Translations under genes and position numbers: made by a program
The notes under the pieces: model-generated
Seen by the model: only the letters and a program-made list of their open reading frames with translations
What the model was told of the DNA's origin: nothing
The model's database searches: none
Source: Fratercula arctica
Lineage: Eukaryota > Chordata > Aves > Charadriiformes > Alcidae
Length of the DNA: 64,000 nucleotides
Direction of reading: 5' to 3'
Assembly (NCBI GenBank): GCA_947846985.1
Contig: CANTUZ010000014.1
Span: 9,035,837-9,099,836 of the forward strand
Shown here: one piece after another, positions 24,101-30,317 of the stretch
How the letters are laid out: every line of letters starts with the position of its first letter
How positions within the stretch are numbered: position 1 is the first letter of the stretch

Positions 24101-25569
24101 GGGGGGAGCAAATGGGGGTTTGGGGGGGCCCTGGGTGTGGGAAATGGGGGTTAAGGGGGGGGGCTCGGGGGGGCCTGATGGGGCCTAAGGGGGGGGGGTA
24201 TGGGGGGATGAGGAGGTCCCTTCCCCAGTTACCCCCAGTTACCCCCTGCCCTCCCCAGTAACCTCCAGCCCCCCCCTTCCCCAATTCCCTCCAGTCCCCC
24301 CCCCCAGTTAACCCCAGTCCCCCCCCCTCGTTTCCCCCAGACCTCCCAGTCACCCCCAGCCTGCCCTTCCCCAGTCCTCCCAGTTAACCCCAGCCTCCCC
24401 ACCTCCCCTCCCCCAGTCCCTCACAGTCCTCCCAGTGTCCCCAGTTCCCTTTTCCCCAGTCCCTCCACCTCCCCTTCCCCAGTGCTCCCAGTAACCCCCA
24501 CTCTCCCCTTTCCCCATCGTCCCAGTGCCCCCAGTCCCTGCTCCAGTCCGCTTCCGCGGTTCTCCCCAGTAACCTCCACCTCCCCTTCCCCAGTCCCTCC
24601 CAGTGCCTCCAGTTACCCCTAGCCCCCGCCTTCACAGTCCTCCCAGTGCCCCCCAGTCTTCCCCAGCCACATCCACCTGCCCTTCCCCAGTTCTCCCAGT
24701 CCCCTCCCAGTGCCCTCCCAGAGCCCTCCAGTCACCTCCACCTCCCCTTCCCCAGTTCTCCCCAGTCACCTGCCTCTCAGCTAACCCAGTCCTTCCCAGT
24801 CCTACCAGTCCCTCCCAGTGCCCCCCAGTCTTCCTCACCTCCCCTTCCCCAATCTCCCCCAGTTCTCCCAGTCCCCCCCCAGTAACTTCCAGTGCCCCCC
24901 CCCCAGTCACCTTCCCCTCCCCTTCCCCAGTCCCTCCCGGTTCTCCCAGTGTCCCCCCAGTCCCTCCCAGTGCCCCCCCAGTCCCCTCCACCTCCCCTTC
25001 CCCAGTCCCTCCCAGTTCTCCCAGTGTCCCCCCAATCACTTCCACCTCCCCTTCCCCAGTCCTCCCAGTATCCCCCCCAGTGCCGCAGCCTCCCCTTCCC
25101 CGGTCCCTCCCAGTTCTCCCAATCCCCTCCAGTCCCTCCCAGTGCCCCCCAGTCCCCTCCACCTCCCCTTCCCCCGTCCCTCCCAGTTCTCCCAGTGCCC
25201 CCCAGTCCCCTCCCAGTGCCCCCCAGATCCCCTCCACCTCCCCTTCCCCCGTCCCTCCCAGTTCCTCCCAGTGCCCCCCCAGTCCCTCCCAGTGCCCCCC
25301 AGTCCCCTCCACCTCCCCTTCCCCAGTGCTCCCGCTGCCCCCCCAGGGCCCCCCCCCACCTTCCTGTCGATGCGGACGGTGAAGACGCGGCCGGGCCGCA
25401 GCGGATCCCGGCTCAGCACCAGCCCGTGATTAAATTCCTGCCCCGGTTGGGCCCGGGCCGCGCTCCGGCCGCCCTGAGACAACGACACCAGCTTCCCGGT
25501 GCGGGGGTGCAGCTCCCCCGGGCCACCCCCGGGCCCCCGCCCGCCACCGCCGGGGCCCGGCGCCGCCAT
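9..25569 (-). CDS. NEURL4: NEURL4, neuralized E3 ubiquitin protein ligase 4 (3' end off the left edge)
   Basis: Twenty-five coding exons on the minus strand translate to about 1,270 residues that follow vertebrate NEURL4 (about 1,560 in human) from the initiator Met. Six NHR (Neuralized homology repeat) domains lie at about residues 18-180, 243-415, 447-620, 650-845, 850-1030 and 1050-1215, each ending in a variant of VVDLYGQ. Known role: a RING-less Neuralized protein that works with HERC2 and CP110 at centrosomes and in Notch ligand control. The start at 25569 was chosen because MAAPGPGG followed by GELHPRTG matches the family start; in-frame Met codons further upstream have no family support. 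Nearly all exons have GT-AG borders and consistent phases. Frame breaks occur in exon 18 (a four-G run, 7681-7690), exon 25 (C runs, 61-90) and between exons 2/3 and 20/21. About 290 C-terminal residues are missing beyond the left edge. Exon coordinates are in the block entries. Confidence 0.97.
440..985. repeat. Minisatellite, about 95-bp unit, NEURL4 intron 24
   Basis: Alternating blocks containing ccccatagatctgggggtc and ccccatagatatgggggtcc recur at about 95-bp period (AGATCTGGGGG at about 604, 700, 791). The long glycine-rich minus-strand reading frames here are a product of the repeat, not genes. Confidence 0.85.
1045..5543 (-). CDS. NEURL4: NEURL4 exons 21-24, NHR6
   Basis: Exons 5406-5543, 4307-4465, 1724-1903 and 1045-1135. 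They encode [17 protein letters not shown], then [32 protein letters not shown] and [10 protein letters not shown] followed by VTIV, i.e. the sixth NHR, then an acidic/glycine linker ending VEKADVVDG. The 5' border of exon 21 (AG at 5544-5545) is the best candidate but its phase does not fit exon 20, so this border is uncertain by one base or one small exon. Exon 22 is followed downstream by tandem copies of its own 3' end. Confidence 0.9.
1145..1640. repeat. Minisatellite, about 65-bp unit, NEURL4 intron 23
   Basis: About seven copies of gtcccaaggtccctttgggg alternating with gtccagggtctctggggg and cagggtcctttttggggg. Plus strand G-rich. No coding evidence. Confidence 0.85.
1930..3215. repeat. 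1.3-kb G/A polypurine tract with higher-order repeat, NEURL4 intron 22
   Basis: The plus strand is almost pure purine: runs of six or more G separated by two to six A. It is interrupted at about 1980, 2313, 2578 and 3102 by a spacer with CACACACACCAC followed by CCATGGGGCAGGGGGAAAAA, which marks a higher-order unit of about 265-525 bp. A very strong candidate for G-quadruplex or triplex structure. Confidence 0.9.
3440..4306 (-). repeat. Tandem array containing NEURL4 exon 22 tail plus 5' splice site
   Basis: Five copies (exon-tail starts at 3457, 3625, 3780, 3959, 4138) of the last 20 bases of exon 22, TTCCACAACGCGCACAAG with small variation, each followed by GTYTGGGGGG as at the true donor (exon starts 4307). 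Unit 155-179 bp. All five copies keep the GT. They lie in the intron immediately downstream of the real exon. Confidence 0.92.
4470..5385. repeat. Intronic array of CCATTGG and TGACATCA motifs (NEURL4 intron 21)
   Basis: A roughly 82-bp unit carrying CCATTGG at 4722, 4805, 4891, 4974, 5060, 5123, 5208, 5291 and 5375. The first eight are each followed about 18 bases downstream by TGACATCA (4740, 4824, 4909, 4993, 5078, 5141, 5226, 5310). Most units also hold a TGACCTCA-like motif upstream. Consensus CRE TGACGTCA occurs at 4477, 4488, 4635 and 5351. CCATTGG is an inverted CCAAT box (NF-Y type). Confidence 0.9.
5490..5760 (-). repeat. Duplicated NEURL4 exon 21 start and 3' splice site
   Basis: The segment around the exon 21 acceptor (5492-5560; CAGGGC, then CCCCCCACGTTTTTGGG, then CACGGGAAGAACATCCT on the minus strand) is repeated 156 bp upstream (about 5648-5716) with a few substitutions. 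The proposed AG acceptor sits at 5544-5545 and its copy at 5700-5701. Confidence 0.85.
5880..6230. repeat. CCCAGT-type minisatellite, NEURL4 intron 20
   Basis: Repeats of ctcccagtccctcccagtgc about every 34 bp. On the NEURL4 sense strand the core reads ACTGGG, the same core as arrays at 21190-21990, 24220-25345 and 50085-51215. Confidence 0.88.
6246..8767 (-). CDS. NEURL4: NEURL4 exons 17-20, NHR5
   Basis: Exons 8622-8767, 7517-7731, 6743-6841 and 6246-6387. They encode [101 protein letters not shown] and [16 protein letters not shown], the fifth NHR. In exon 18 the conserved LGVTALAP needs CTGGGGGTGACG, but the sequence has one G too few, giving an in-frame TGA. Exon 20 ends in a Pro/His-rich linker shorter than the acidic linker of mammals. 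Confidence 0.93.
6395..6725. repeat. Intronic cluster of TGACGTCA, TGACATCA and GGAAGTGAGGTCA motifs (NEURL4 intron 19)
   Basis: Consensus CRE at 6405 and 6418. The 13-mer GGAAGTGAGGTCA occurs exactly at 6451-6463, 6533-6545 and 6585-6597 (ETS core GGAAGT joined to nuclear-receptor half-site AGGTCA). GTGACATCAC-like motifs recur through about 6720. An imperfect tandem repeat of about 50-80 bp. Confidence 0.85.
6845..7490. repeat. Minisatellite, NEURL4 intron 18
   Basis: Imperfect repeats of ccccccaggacccccagaac and ggggacctccctgacccccc fill the intron. Nothing else seen. Confidence 0.85.
7740..8560. repeat. Duplicated 145-bp block and GC-box-rich repeats, NEURL4 intron 17
   Basis: Blocks 7780-7905 and 7927-8045 are two copies of one unit (shared gggtcaatatggggctgggg, then aaaagggggttaaacc and ggagccagggggcgg). 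The rest has many GGGCGTGGCC / GGCCACGCCC elements, which match the Sp1/KLF GC-box and CACCC classes. Confidence 0.8.
8770..9560. repeat. GGGGCGTGGCC and GTCACCACGGGG arrays, NEURL4 intron 16
   Basis: 8800-9240 is dominated by short units around GGGGGCGTGGCCA. 9240-9480 holds roughly 15-17 units of GTCACCACGGGGG, 15-22 bp each. Low complexity; no coding evidence. Confidence 0.88.
9721..13578 (-). CDS. NEURL4: NEURL4 exons 12-16, NHR4
   Basis: Exons 13380-13578, 12449-12535, 12253-12331, 11146-11315 and 9721-9849. They encode [100 protein letters not shown] and [18 protein letters not shown]. This is the best conserved of the repeats against human NEURL4. All phases join cleanly. The exon 12 donor reads GTCAGCGG, a weak 5' splice site, and this exon's tail is copied in the following intron. 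Confidence 0.95.
9950..11140. repeat. Minisatellite, NEURL4 intron 15
   Basis: About 1.2 kb of variable units built from gtccccatccctgtgtc, ctcctccatgtccc and cccgtgtccc. The long Arg/Gly or Pro/Ser frames across it are repeat artefacts. Confidence 0.9.
11400..12090. repeat. Higher-order minisatellite, NEURL4 intron 14
   Basis: Four copies of a block containing gcgggtggcccacgggg and gttggggtggtccggg (about 11406, 11550, 11788, 11975), separated by variable runs of ggggacaccaggatgggg. Confidence 0.87.
12540..13375 (-). repeat. Tandem array containing NEURL4 exon 12 tail
   Basis: Three copies (tail edges at 12800, 12982, 13162; true edge 13380) of about 33 bases of the end of exon 12 encoding [10 protein letters not shown], each followed by about 150 bp of intron. 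The copy at 12982 keeps the donor sequence GTCAGCGGCGCC; those at 12800 and 13162 have CTCG in place of the donor. Codon-level changes include a D-to-N and a V-to-I replacement in the 12982 copy. Confidence 0.92.
13590..14265. repeat. Minisatellite, NEURL4 intron 11
   Basis: Units of ccccaacctccccaaaccca, ccccctgatgtccccaag and ctccacttctggtgtcccc, about 90-180 bp in higher order. No coding evidence. Confidence 0.88.
14317..15858 (-). CDS. NEURL4: NEURL4 exons 9-11, NHR3
   Basis: Exons 15677-15858, 14566-14651 and 14317-14479 (the first part of NHR3, [14 protein letters not shown], is in exon 8). They encode [92 protein letters not shown] and [17 protein letters not shown]. Phases join cleanly. 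Exon 9's tail is duplicated 217 bp downstream in the intron. Confidence 0.95.
14655..15290. repeat. Minisatellite, NEURL4 intron 9 (left part)
   Basis: Units of ggggacaccctggagtggct and ggagatgccctggggacacc, roughly 45-60 bp. Confidence 0.88.
15290..15676 (-). repeat. Array with a second copy of NEURL4 exon 9 tail and donor
   Basis: At 15460-15522 about 60 bases of the exon 9 end ([10 protein letters not shown] then MTNLRS, with one extra C breaking the frame) are followed by the same donor, CAGGTGGGTCCCC, as at 15676. The 217-bp unit also carries shorter ~30-bp repeats of gggaccccatggagacgtcg. Confidence 0.92.
15890..16610. repeat. Minisatellite, NEURL4 intron 8
   Basis: About 20 units of gacaccacgtcaacgggg and acaccagggatggggaca, 35-40 bp each. 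Confidence 0.9.
16716..20198 (-). CDS. NEURL4: NEURL4 exons 4-8, NHR2 and start of NHR3
   Basis: Exons 20014-20198, 18827-18938, 18293-18382, 17464-17536 and 16716-17004. They encode [90 protein letters not shown] and [18 protein letters not shown], followed by [19 protein letters not shown] and a proline-rich linker into NHR3. Every internal junction keeps frame. Confidence 0.96.
17040..17345. repeat. Minisatellite, about 85-bp unit, NEURL4 intron 7
   Basis: Three to four copies of cctcaatgtgggggacaccc, then tgtccccaggagccaccttg. Confidence 0.87.
17560..18290. repeat. G-rich imperfect repeats, NEURL4 intron 6
   Basis: Repeats of ctcctgattttgggggtccc with long G runs. No coding evidence. 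Confidence 0.8.
18385..18826. other. NEURL4 intron 5, no repeat array recognised
   Basis: GC-rich intron with G and C runs and several vvGGTGTCCvv-like words, but no clear tandem unit. No gene or RNA seen. Confidence 0.6.
18960..20000. repeat. Minisatellite, NEURL4 intron 4
   Basis: About 1 kb of caggacccctcccaagaccc and cccaaaatcccccaggaccc units, roughly 35-60 bp. On the sense strand G-rich. Confidence 0.9.
20200..21105. repeat. GGCCACGCCC / CATTCATTAAG repeats, NEURL4 intron 3
   Basis: Units combining aggccacgccccc, ggaaactccgccccctg and cccattcattaaggcaa recur about every 60-110 bp. GGCCACGCCC is the complement of the GGGCGTGGCC element that fills introns 16 and 17. Confidence 0.87.
21110..21190 (-). 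CDS. NEURL4: NEURL4 exon 3, shortened NHR1-NHR2 linker
   Basis: Encodes [15 protein letters not shown], aligned with the RPETFPNSLES linker of mammalian NEURL4. The following roughly 55-60 mammalian residues before NHR2 are absent; exon 3 joins exon 4 in frame through a glycine codon. The junction with exon 2 is off by one base; a nine-C run inside exon 3 is a possible cause. Confidence 0.8.
21192..21995. repeat. CCCAGTAA-type minisatellite, NEURL4 intron 2
   Basis: About 800 bp of ccagtgctcccagtaatgg and cagtaccctcccagtaacac. On the sense strand the core is ACTGGG. Confidence 0.92.
22005..22640. repeat. Pyrimidine-rich minisatellite, NEURL4 intron 2
   Basis: Units of ccccaactaccccccaagcc, gttccccctaactccctcaa and atccccccaaatcc. 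Higher-order copies of about 60-70 bp. Confidence 0.9.
22648..25569 (-). CDS. NEURL4: NEURL4 exons 1-2, N terminus and NHR1
   Basis: Exon 1 (25360-25569, 70 codons) encodes a Gly/Pro-rich start, then [33 protein letters not shown] and [10 protein letters not shown]. Exon 2 (22648-23045) encodes [75 protein letters not shown] and [15 protein letters not shown]. Together they form NHR1. Donor GTGGGG follows exon 1; exon 2 starts after CCCCAG. Confidence 0.97.
23050..24190. repeat. Minisatellite, NEURL4 intron 1 (left part)
   Basis: About 1.1 kb of gggggaaatgggggttaagg and ggaatatgggggtctatggg. Plus strand G-rich and nearly free of C. Confidence 0.92.
24220..25345. repeat. CCCAGT-type minisatellite, NEURL4 intron 1 (right part)
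   Basis: About 1.1 kb of ccagtccctcccagttctcc and cccagtgccccccagtcccc, with cacctccccttccccagtcc as a higher-order marker every 55-80 bp. It runs to within about 20 bp of the exon 1 donor. Confidence 0.92.
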
Positions 25570-26060
25570 CGCGTTCCGCCACGGTACCGGCGGGGGCCTC
25601 CCCGCCCGGGGTTCGGGCTCGCCTCGCTTTTTGCGACACTTTTGCGACATTTCGCGACGTTGCGCGACGCGGCGCGCTGCACGGCGGAGCGGCGCGGAGC
25701 CGGGACAAACCTCCCCCTTTCCGCCGTCTCTCACCGGGGCTTCCCCCCCGGCCCTCTCCGGAGCCCCCCGACCGCGACCCCTGTCACTTCTCCCGCCTCC
25801 CTCCGCCTCTTCCTTCTCCCCGCGTCGCGCCTCGCCGCCCTTTTGCGACGCTTTACGGCAGCGTGGCGCCCCTTTCCCCCATCGCCTTTACGGTACCGTC
25901 GCGCTGGGCGGCCGCTTGACGCCCCAGCGACGGTTGCCATGGGGACAAGGCCCTGCCTGGCAACGCCGCGGGCCCGGCGCTAATTAATCCCCGGTAACGA
26001 AGCTGGGCTAATTACGGGGCCGCCGCGGGCTGGGGGGGGCAATAATTAGCGCTGGGAGTT
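25570..26060 (-). promoter_or_regulatory. NEURL4 promoter, CpG island
   Basis: CpG-dense sequence directly upstream of the NEURL4 start codon, with several TTTTGCGACG-like and TTTACGG repeats (25620-25660, 25840-25895) and no minisatellite. No TATA box seen. The start site is not defined by the sequence. Assigned by position and composition only. Confidence 0.65.
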
Positions 26061-27170
26061 CACTAATATTTGAGACAAAGCGCTCACAAACTGTTACTAT
26101 CTCTTAATTCGTGATTAATGACTCGTTATGTTGTAATCAGGGATTAATTAGGGATTAATATCCCCATTTACTCGTGAGCCGGCGGCTGTAACTCGCGCGT
26201 TTTGTTCTTCTAGAGCACCCAGCAGCGCCTGAGGCCTCCTCGCAGCCAAACCAACGGGCGACTTCAGTCCCGTTTTCGAAAAGCTCAAGGAATTTGGCCG
26301 GTAACGTTCCCGTCGGCGGGGGCTCACGCGAGCGGCGCGTTACGACACGCAAAAACGCATCTTTTTTATGGAATTACGGCCCCGATTCTGCGAGCCGTTG
26401 ACGGGTAAAAACCAGCATCGATTCTCTGGCGATCCGGGTAAGGAAAGAGGCCGCTCCGGCCCCTCGGGGCTCTTTCCCTCTTGCAAAAGGTTTAATCGCC
26501 GAATCCGACGATCCAGCAAGAAAACGCCCCGTCCGTACGAGCGGTTTTACTGTCGCCGGAAAGGAAAAAAAGCAGCTAAATCGTTCCCGGAGCTCGTTTA
26601 ACTCCATCTTTTCAAAGGAGAGCGTCTCTGCGCGGCCTTTCCTGGGTAAATCGGGCTCGGAGCGACCGGTTTGGGCGCGACCGGCCGTTGGGTTTCAGAG
26701 TTCGGTCCCTGGGAAGAGGCGGAAAAGAAAAGCCCGATGCCAGAAGGGGGCGATCGGGGCCGGTTCGGCGCAAACCCGGGGCCGTCGCCCCTCGGGACGG
26801 GCGCGTTCGGCGCAAGGTGCCCGCGGCGGATCAAGGGCGTTTCCGCAGAGACTCTACCCCTCTGCCCCCCCCGGAAATGAGATTTAAACAGCGGACGCGT
26901 AAAGGATACACAAGGCAAAATTAAAAAAAAAGAAAAAATAAAAATAAAAAATACAGCGAACTGGATAAAAGGAGACACAGAAAACGCTGGAAGCGACAAG
27001 CGGCACCGGCCCCGCACCCCCCCGCCCCCTCAAGAAGGACCCACCCCCCGAAGGGGCCCCAGCGGCGGGGAGACCCCGGCCCGCAAGGCCCCGGCGGCAG
27101 AAGGACCCTGTAGGGCCCCGGTAAGGCCGGAAAAAAGCTCCAGGTTTTTCTGAGGCGTTTCTTTCTTACG
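26061..27170. other. Intergenic segment with balanced base composition
   Basis: The only part of the window with frequent A/T words and no long G or C runs, yet still CpG-rich (26220-26880). It includes a TTAAT-rich stretch (26040-26165) and an A-rich tract (about 26915-26960, AATTAAAAAAAAAGAAAAA). Short reading frames on both strands here match no family known to me. Likely a promoter-associated or shared regulatory spacer between divergent genes; inference only. Confidence 0.5.
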
Positions 27171-27179
27171 GCGGCGGTT

Positions 27180-27723
27180 TGTTGTGGACCTTCGGCGGCG
27201 GGGTTTGGTTTGTTGGGGGGAGGGGGGGGGGCGGGGGGGGGGGGGCTGTTACCGAGGGCGAGCCCCGGAGGAGCGACGGTCGCCGCCGCCGGGCGGCTGG
27301 AGGACTCCCGGGCCCATAGAGAGCGGCTGCCGACTGACTGACGGGCACTTCCGGTGGGCTGGAGGACTCCGGGCCAGCCAATAGAATGCGAGGCTCCGCC
27401 CACCGCGGGGCGCTAACCCCGCCCTACCGCGGCGGGACCAATGGAAGTCGCGGAGCCCCCGAGGAGGGCGGGGTCTGTGGAGGCGAGAGCGCATCGTGCC
27501 CCGCGGCAGGCCCCTCCCTCTATGCAAATAACAGCGTGACTATTGGCCCGCTCCGAAGAACGCCCGCTGTTGCCACGCCCGCTTTTACCACGTGCTTTCC
27601 CAGCCAGCTCCCATTGGCTGGGGGAGAGGGCCGGGCCGACGATGGGCGAACCCTTCTACCAATGGGGAGGCGGGGCGGGCGCAGAGGGGCGGGGCGTGGC
27701 GGTCAGCTGACCGGGACGGCGCC
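27180..27723 (+). promoter_or_regulatory. LAMTOR4 promoter with five CCAAT boxes
   Basis: CpG- and GC-box-rich region immediately upstream of the LAMTOR4 ATG. CCAAT or its inverse ATTGG lies at 27378, 27438, 27542, 27613 and 27659. An E-box CACGTG is at 27589-27594, and a 12-bp palindrome GGTCAGCTGACC at 27701-27712 ends 11 bp before the ATG. No TATA box. CACGTG is also the core of TFEB/CLEAR sites, a plausible but unproven link for a lysosomal gene. Confidence 0.7.
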
Positions 27724-29199
27724 ATGGTGAGCGTTGGCGGGGGAAGGGGGCGCTGGGACCGGGACCCCGCGGGGGGGGGGGGCGGGACCGGGACCGGTGG
27801 CACGGGGCTGACGGGTCCCCCCCGCGCCGCCAGACCCACGGCGCTGACCCAGGGGCTGGAGCGGATCCCGGACCAGCTGGGCTACCTGGTCATCAGCGAC
27901 GGGGCCGTGCTGGCGGTGAGGGCGGCGGCGGGCACCGGCTTCCCGGGGGGGGGGTGTATCCGGGTACCGGGGGGGCGACACGGCGGGGTCGGTGAAAGGC
28001 GTGCCCGGATACCGGGGGGGGGGGGGGGGGGGGGGGTTCTGGGACACCGGATTCCAGGGGGGAAGAGGCACCCGGACTACCCGGAGTGGGGCACGACACC
28101 GGGGGCGGGGGGAAAGGGGAAGGGGCACCCGGATACCGGGGAAGGGGGGGAGGCACCGGGGGGGGGGGGGGGGAACACACGGGGCACCGGGTTCCGGGGT
28201 GGGGGAAGAAGTACCCGGATACCTGGGGGGACTTGGGGGGGGTGAAAGCGGTACCCAGATACCGGGGGGGGGGACGCACCGGGGAGGGGGGGGGGAGGAG
28301 GACCCCCGAAAACTGGGGGGGGGGGTGTGTGAAAGGAGCACCCGGATACCGGGGGGGGGGAAGGGGTTACCGGGTACCGGGGGGGGGGAAGGGACAGGAC
28401 ACACTGGGTTCGGGGGGGGTAAAAGAGGGTACATGGATACCGGGGGGGGGGGGGGGGGGGGGGGCAGCCGCCTGGGTCCCGCTGACACCGTCCCTGTCCC
28501 CCCCCCCCCCTCCCCGCGTTCCACCCCCCCCACCCCCCCCCCCCCCCCGCAGTCATCGGGTGACCTGGAGAACGATGAGCAGACGGCCACCATCCTCTCG
28601 GAGCTGGTGGCCACGGCCTGCGGGCTGCGGCTCCAGCGTGGCCACGACCCCCCCTTCAAGCGCCTCTCAGGTGAGCGCGGGGCTGGCCCTTGACCCCCCC
28701 CCCCCCGCCCCCCCAGGGTCCAGCCGCTGTCCCCACGCTGTCCCCCAGGGACGGTGGCCCGGTAGTCCCGCAGGTGGCCATGACCGCCATCTCTCTGGGG
28801 GGCGGGGGGGGATGGTGGCACTGCTGTCCCCTTGGGGCGGGGGGGGGGGGGGGGGGGCAGTGGTGGGTGGCACTGCCATCCCCAATATTTTAGGGGAGAC
28901 CCCTCCGCCACGGTGGCCCCGCTGTCCCCCGGGCGGCCTGCCACCGTCCCCAGGGTGGTGGCCCCCGCCCGCCCCGGGTGCTCTATCAACACCCCCCCCC
29001 ACCCCGTTCCCCGGGGGTGGCGGCCGCCCCCTGCCCCCCCCCCGGGCCCCCCCCCCCCCCCCCCCGGTGTCCTTGTCCCCGCGCTCACCCTGTCCCCGCA
29101 GTGGTGTTCGGGGAACATTCCCTCCTCGTCACCGTCTCGGGACAGAAGCTCTTCGTGGTGAAGCGGCAGAACCACGTCCAGGAGCCCGTTGCCGTCTGA
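27724..29199 (+). CDS. LAMTOR4: LAMTOR4, Ragulator complex subunit
   Basis: Four coding exons: 27724-27726 (only ATG), 27834-27915, 28553-28670 and 29102-29199. The translation [65 protein letters not shown] matches vertebrate LAMTOR4 over its whole length (99 residues after correction, as in human). It is a roadblock-like subunit of Ragulator on late endosomes/lysosomes, which anchors Rag GTPases and supports mTORC1 activation. Exon 2 begins ACCCACGGCGCTG; joined to ATG this shifts frame by one, and one C fewer would give the family start MTxALTQ. Without removal of intron 1 the frame is open from ATG to ALTQ, a less likely alternative adding about 38 residues. Tail-to-tail with TRAPPC14. 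Confidence 0.96.
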
Positions 29200-29615
29200 G
29201 ACGCGTCCCCCGCTGTCCCCACGCCGGGGAGGGGACGGGGACATGGCGGGGGGGGGGGGGGGGGGGACACGGTCCCCCTCATCCCCGCTGTCCCCACGCC
29301 GGGGAGGGGACGGGGACTCGAGGGGGGGGGGACACACACACACACGGTCCCCCTCATCCCCGCTGTCCCCAGGGCCTTGGCGGCGGGGGGGAGGGGGGGG
29401 GGGGTGGGGGCTGGCTCCCGTGTCCCTGCCGCGACACCCGCTCGCGTCCCCGTCGCCTGGGGGGGGGGGGGGGCTGCAGGGACGTGAAGGATCGGGCCCC
29501 CAAGGCCACGTGGTGTCCCCTGCGTGTCCCGCAGTGTCACCCCCCTTCCCCCCCCCCCCCCGCCATGTCCCCTGTCCCTCTGGTGAGGCAATAAATCATG
29601 TCTCGGTGTCACCCC
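29200..29615 (+). other. LAMTOR4: LAMTOR4 3' UTR
   Basis: From the stop codon (TGA 29197-29199) to shortly after the poly(A) signal. Contains three copies of [25 protein letters not shown] sequence with CACACAC tracts. Confidence 0.75.
29590..29595 (+). terminator. LAMTOR4: LAMTOR4 poly(A) signal
   Basis: AATAAA about 390 bp after the stop codon, followed by a GT-rich stretch (tcatgtctcggtgtc). Confidence 0.85.
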
Positions 29616-29734
29616 CCGTTTGACTTCTTTGGGGGGGGGGGAGGGGGGAGAAATGGGTGACGTGGGACCCTGCGACACCCCACGTCACCCCCGCGTCCCC
29701 TGTCGTCCGTCCCCCCCCCCTCGGTGACAGAGGC

Positions 29735-30317
29735 GTCCCCGTGTCCAGGCCAGCGCTTTATTGGCACACGCGGACGGTCGGCGACAAATAAATAAGAGGG
29801 AGCGGAGGTGGCACGGAGTCGTCCCCGTCCCCAGCCCGGGGGGGGGGGAGGGGGGGGGGGGGCAGCCGTGGGCTCGGCCCCCTGGGGACAGGTGTGTCCA
29901 CCCCTCCCCAAATCGTGTCCCCAGGTCCTGGTCCCTTGTGACGACCCCCCCCAGCAGCCGAATTGAAGGCAACGCGGGAAGCCGAGGGGTGTCAGCGGCG
30001 CTGGGACCAGCCATGGGATGGCGTCTGTGTGTGTGTCCCCCCCCGGAGCGTTGTCCCCCCCCCAGGCTGGGGACAGAGCCCCGTCCCCGTTGGTCCCCCC
30101 ACGGCACGTTCCAGTCCGGTCCCAGTGAAGCAGCAGATTCAGCCCCCGGGGGGGTGGGGTGGGGGGGCGTGGGGACGTGTCCCCCCCCTCCCCAGCCCCC
30201 CGCGTCCCCACCCCCCCCCCCCCCGCCCCCCCCCCCCCGGCAAAGCTCGTCCCCTTCCAGCGCAGTCTCCAGGACGCAGCGGGATTGTGCCTGTCCCCGT
30301 TGTCCCCAGGGTCCCCG
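29735..30317 (-). other. TRAPPC14: TRAPPC14 3' UTR
   Basis: Region between the TRAPPC14 stop codon and its poly(A) signal. GC-rich, mixed sequence, no repeat array. Only about 120 bp separates the expected cleavage sites of TRAPPC14 and LAMTOR4. Confidence 0.7.
29757..29762 (-). terminator. TRAPPC14: TRAPPC14 poly(A) signal
   Basis: TTTATT on the plus strand (AATAAA on the minus strand), about 555 bp after the TRAPPC14 stop codon; no other hexamer in a better place. Confidence 0.8.

Noticed and set aside
23050..24190. Telomere-like GGTTAAGGG words
   Set aside because: The unit is about 20-30 bp with variable G runs and GAAATGG; no run of exact TTAGGG units, so not an interstitial telomere.
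25570..25734. N-terminal extension of NEURL4 from an in-frame Met at 25734
   Set aside because: The family start aligns with MAAPGPGG at 25569; the upstream part is Arg-rich CpG-island sequence.
26915..26960. A-rich tract as the tail of a retrocopy
   Set aside because: No coding remnant or target-site duplication visible upstream; left as a low-complexity tract.
26368..27017. Open frames of 77 and 139 residues in the NEURL4-LAMTOR4 spacer
   Set aside because: No similarity to a known family, no supporting splice or poly(A) signals, and both strands are equally open; most likely chance frames in promoter DNA.
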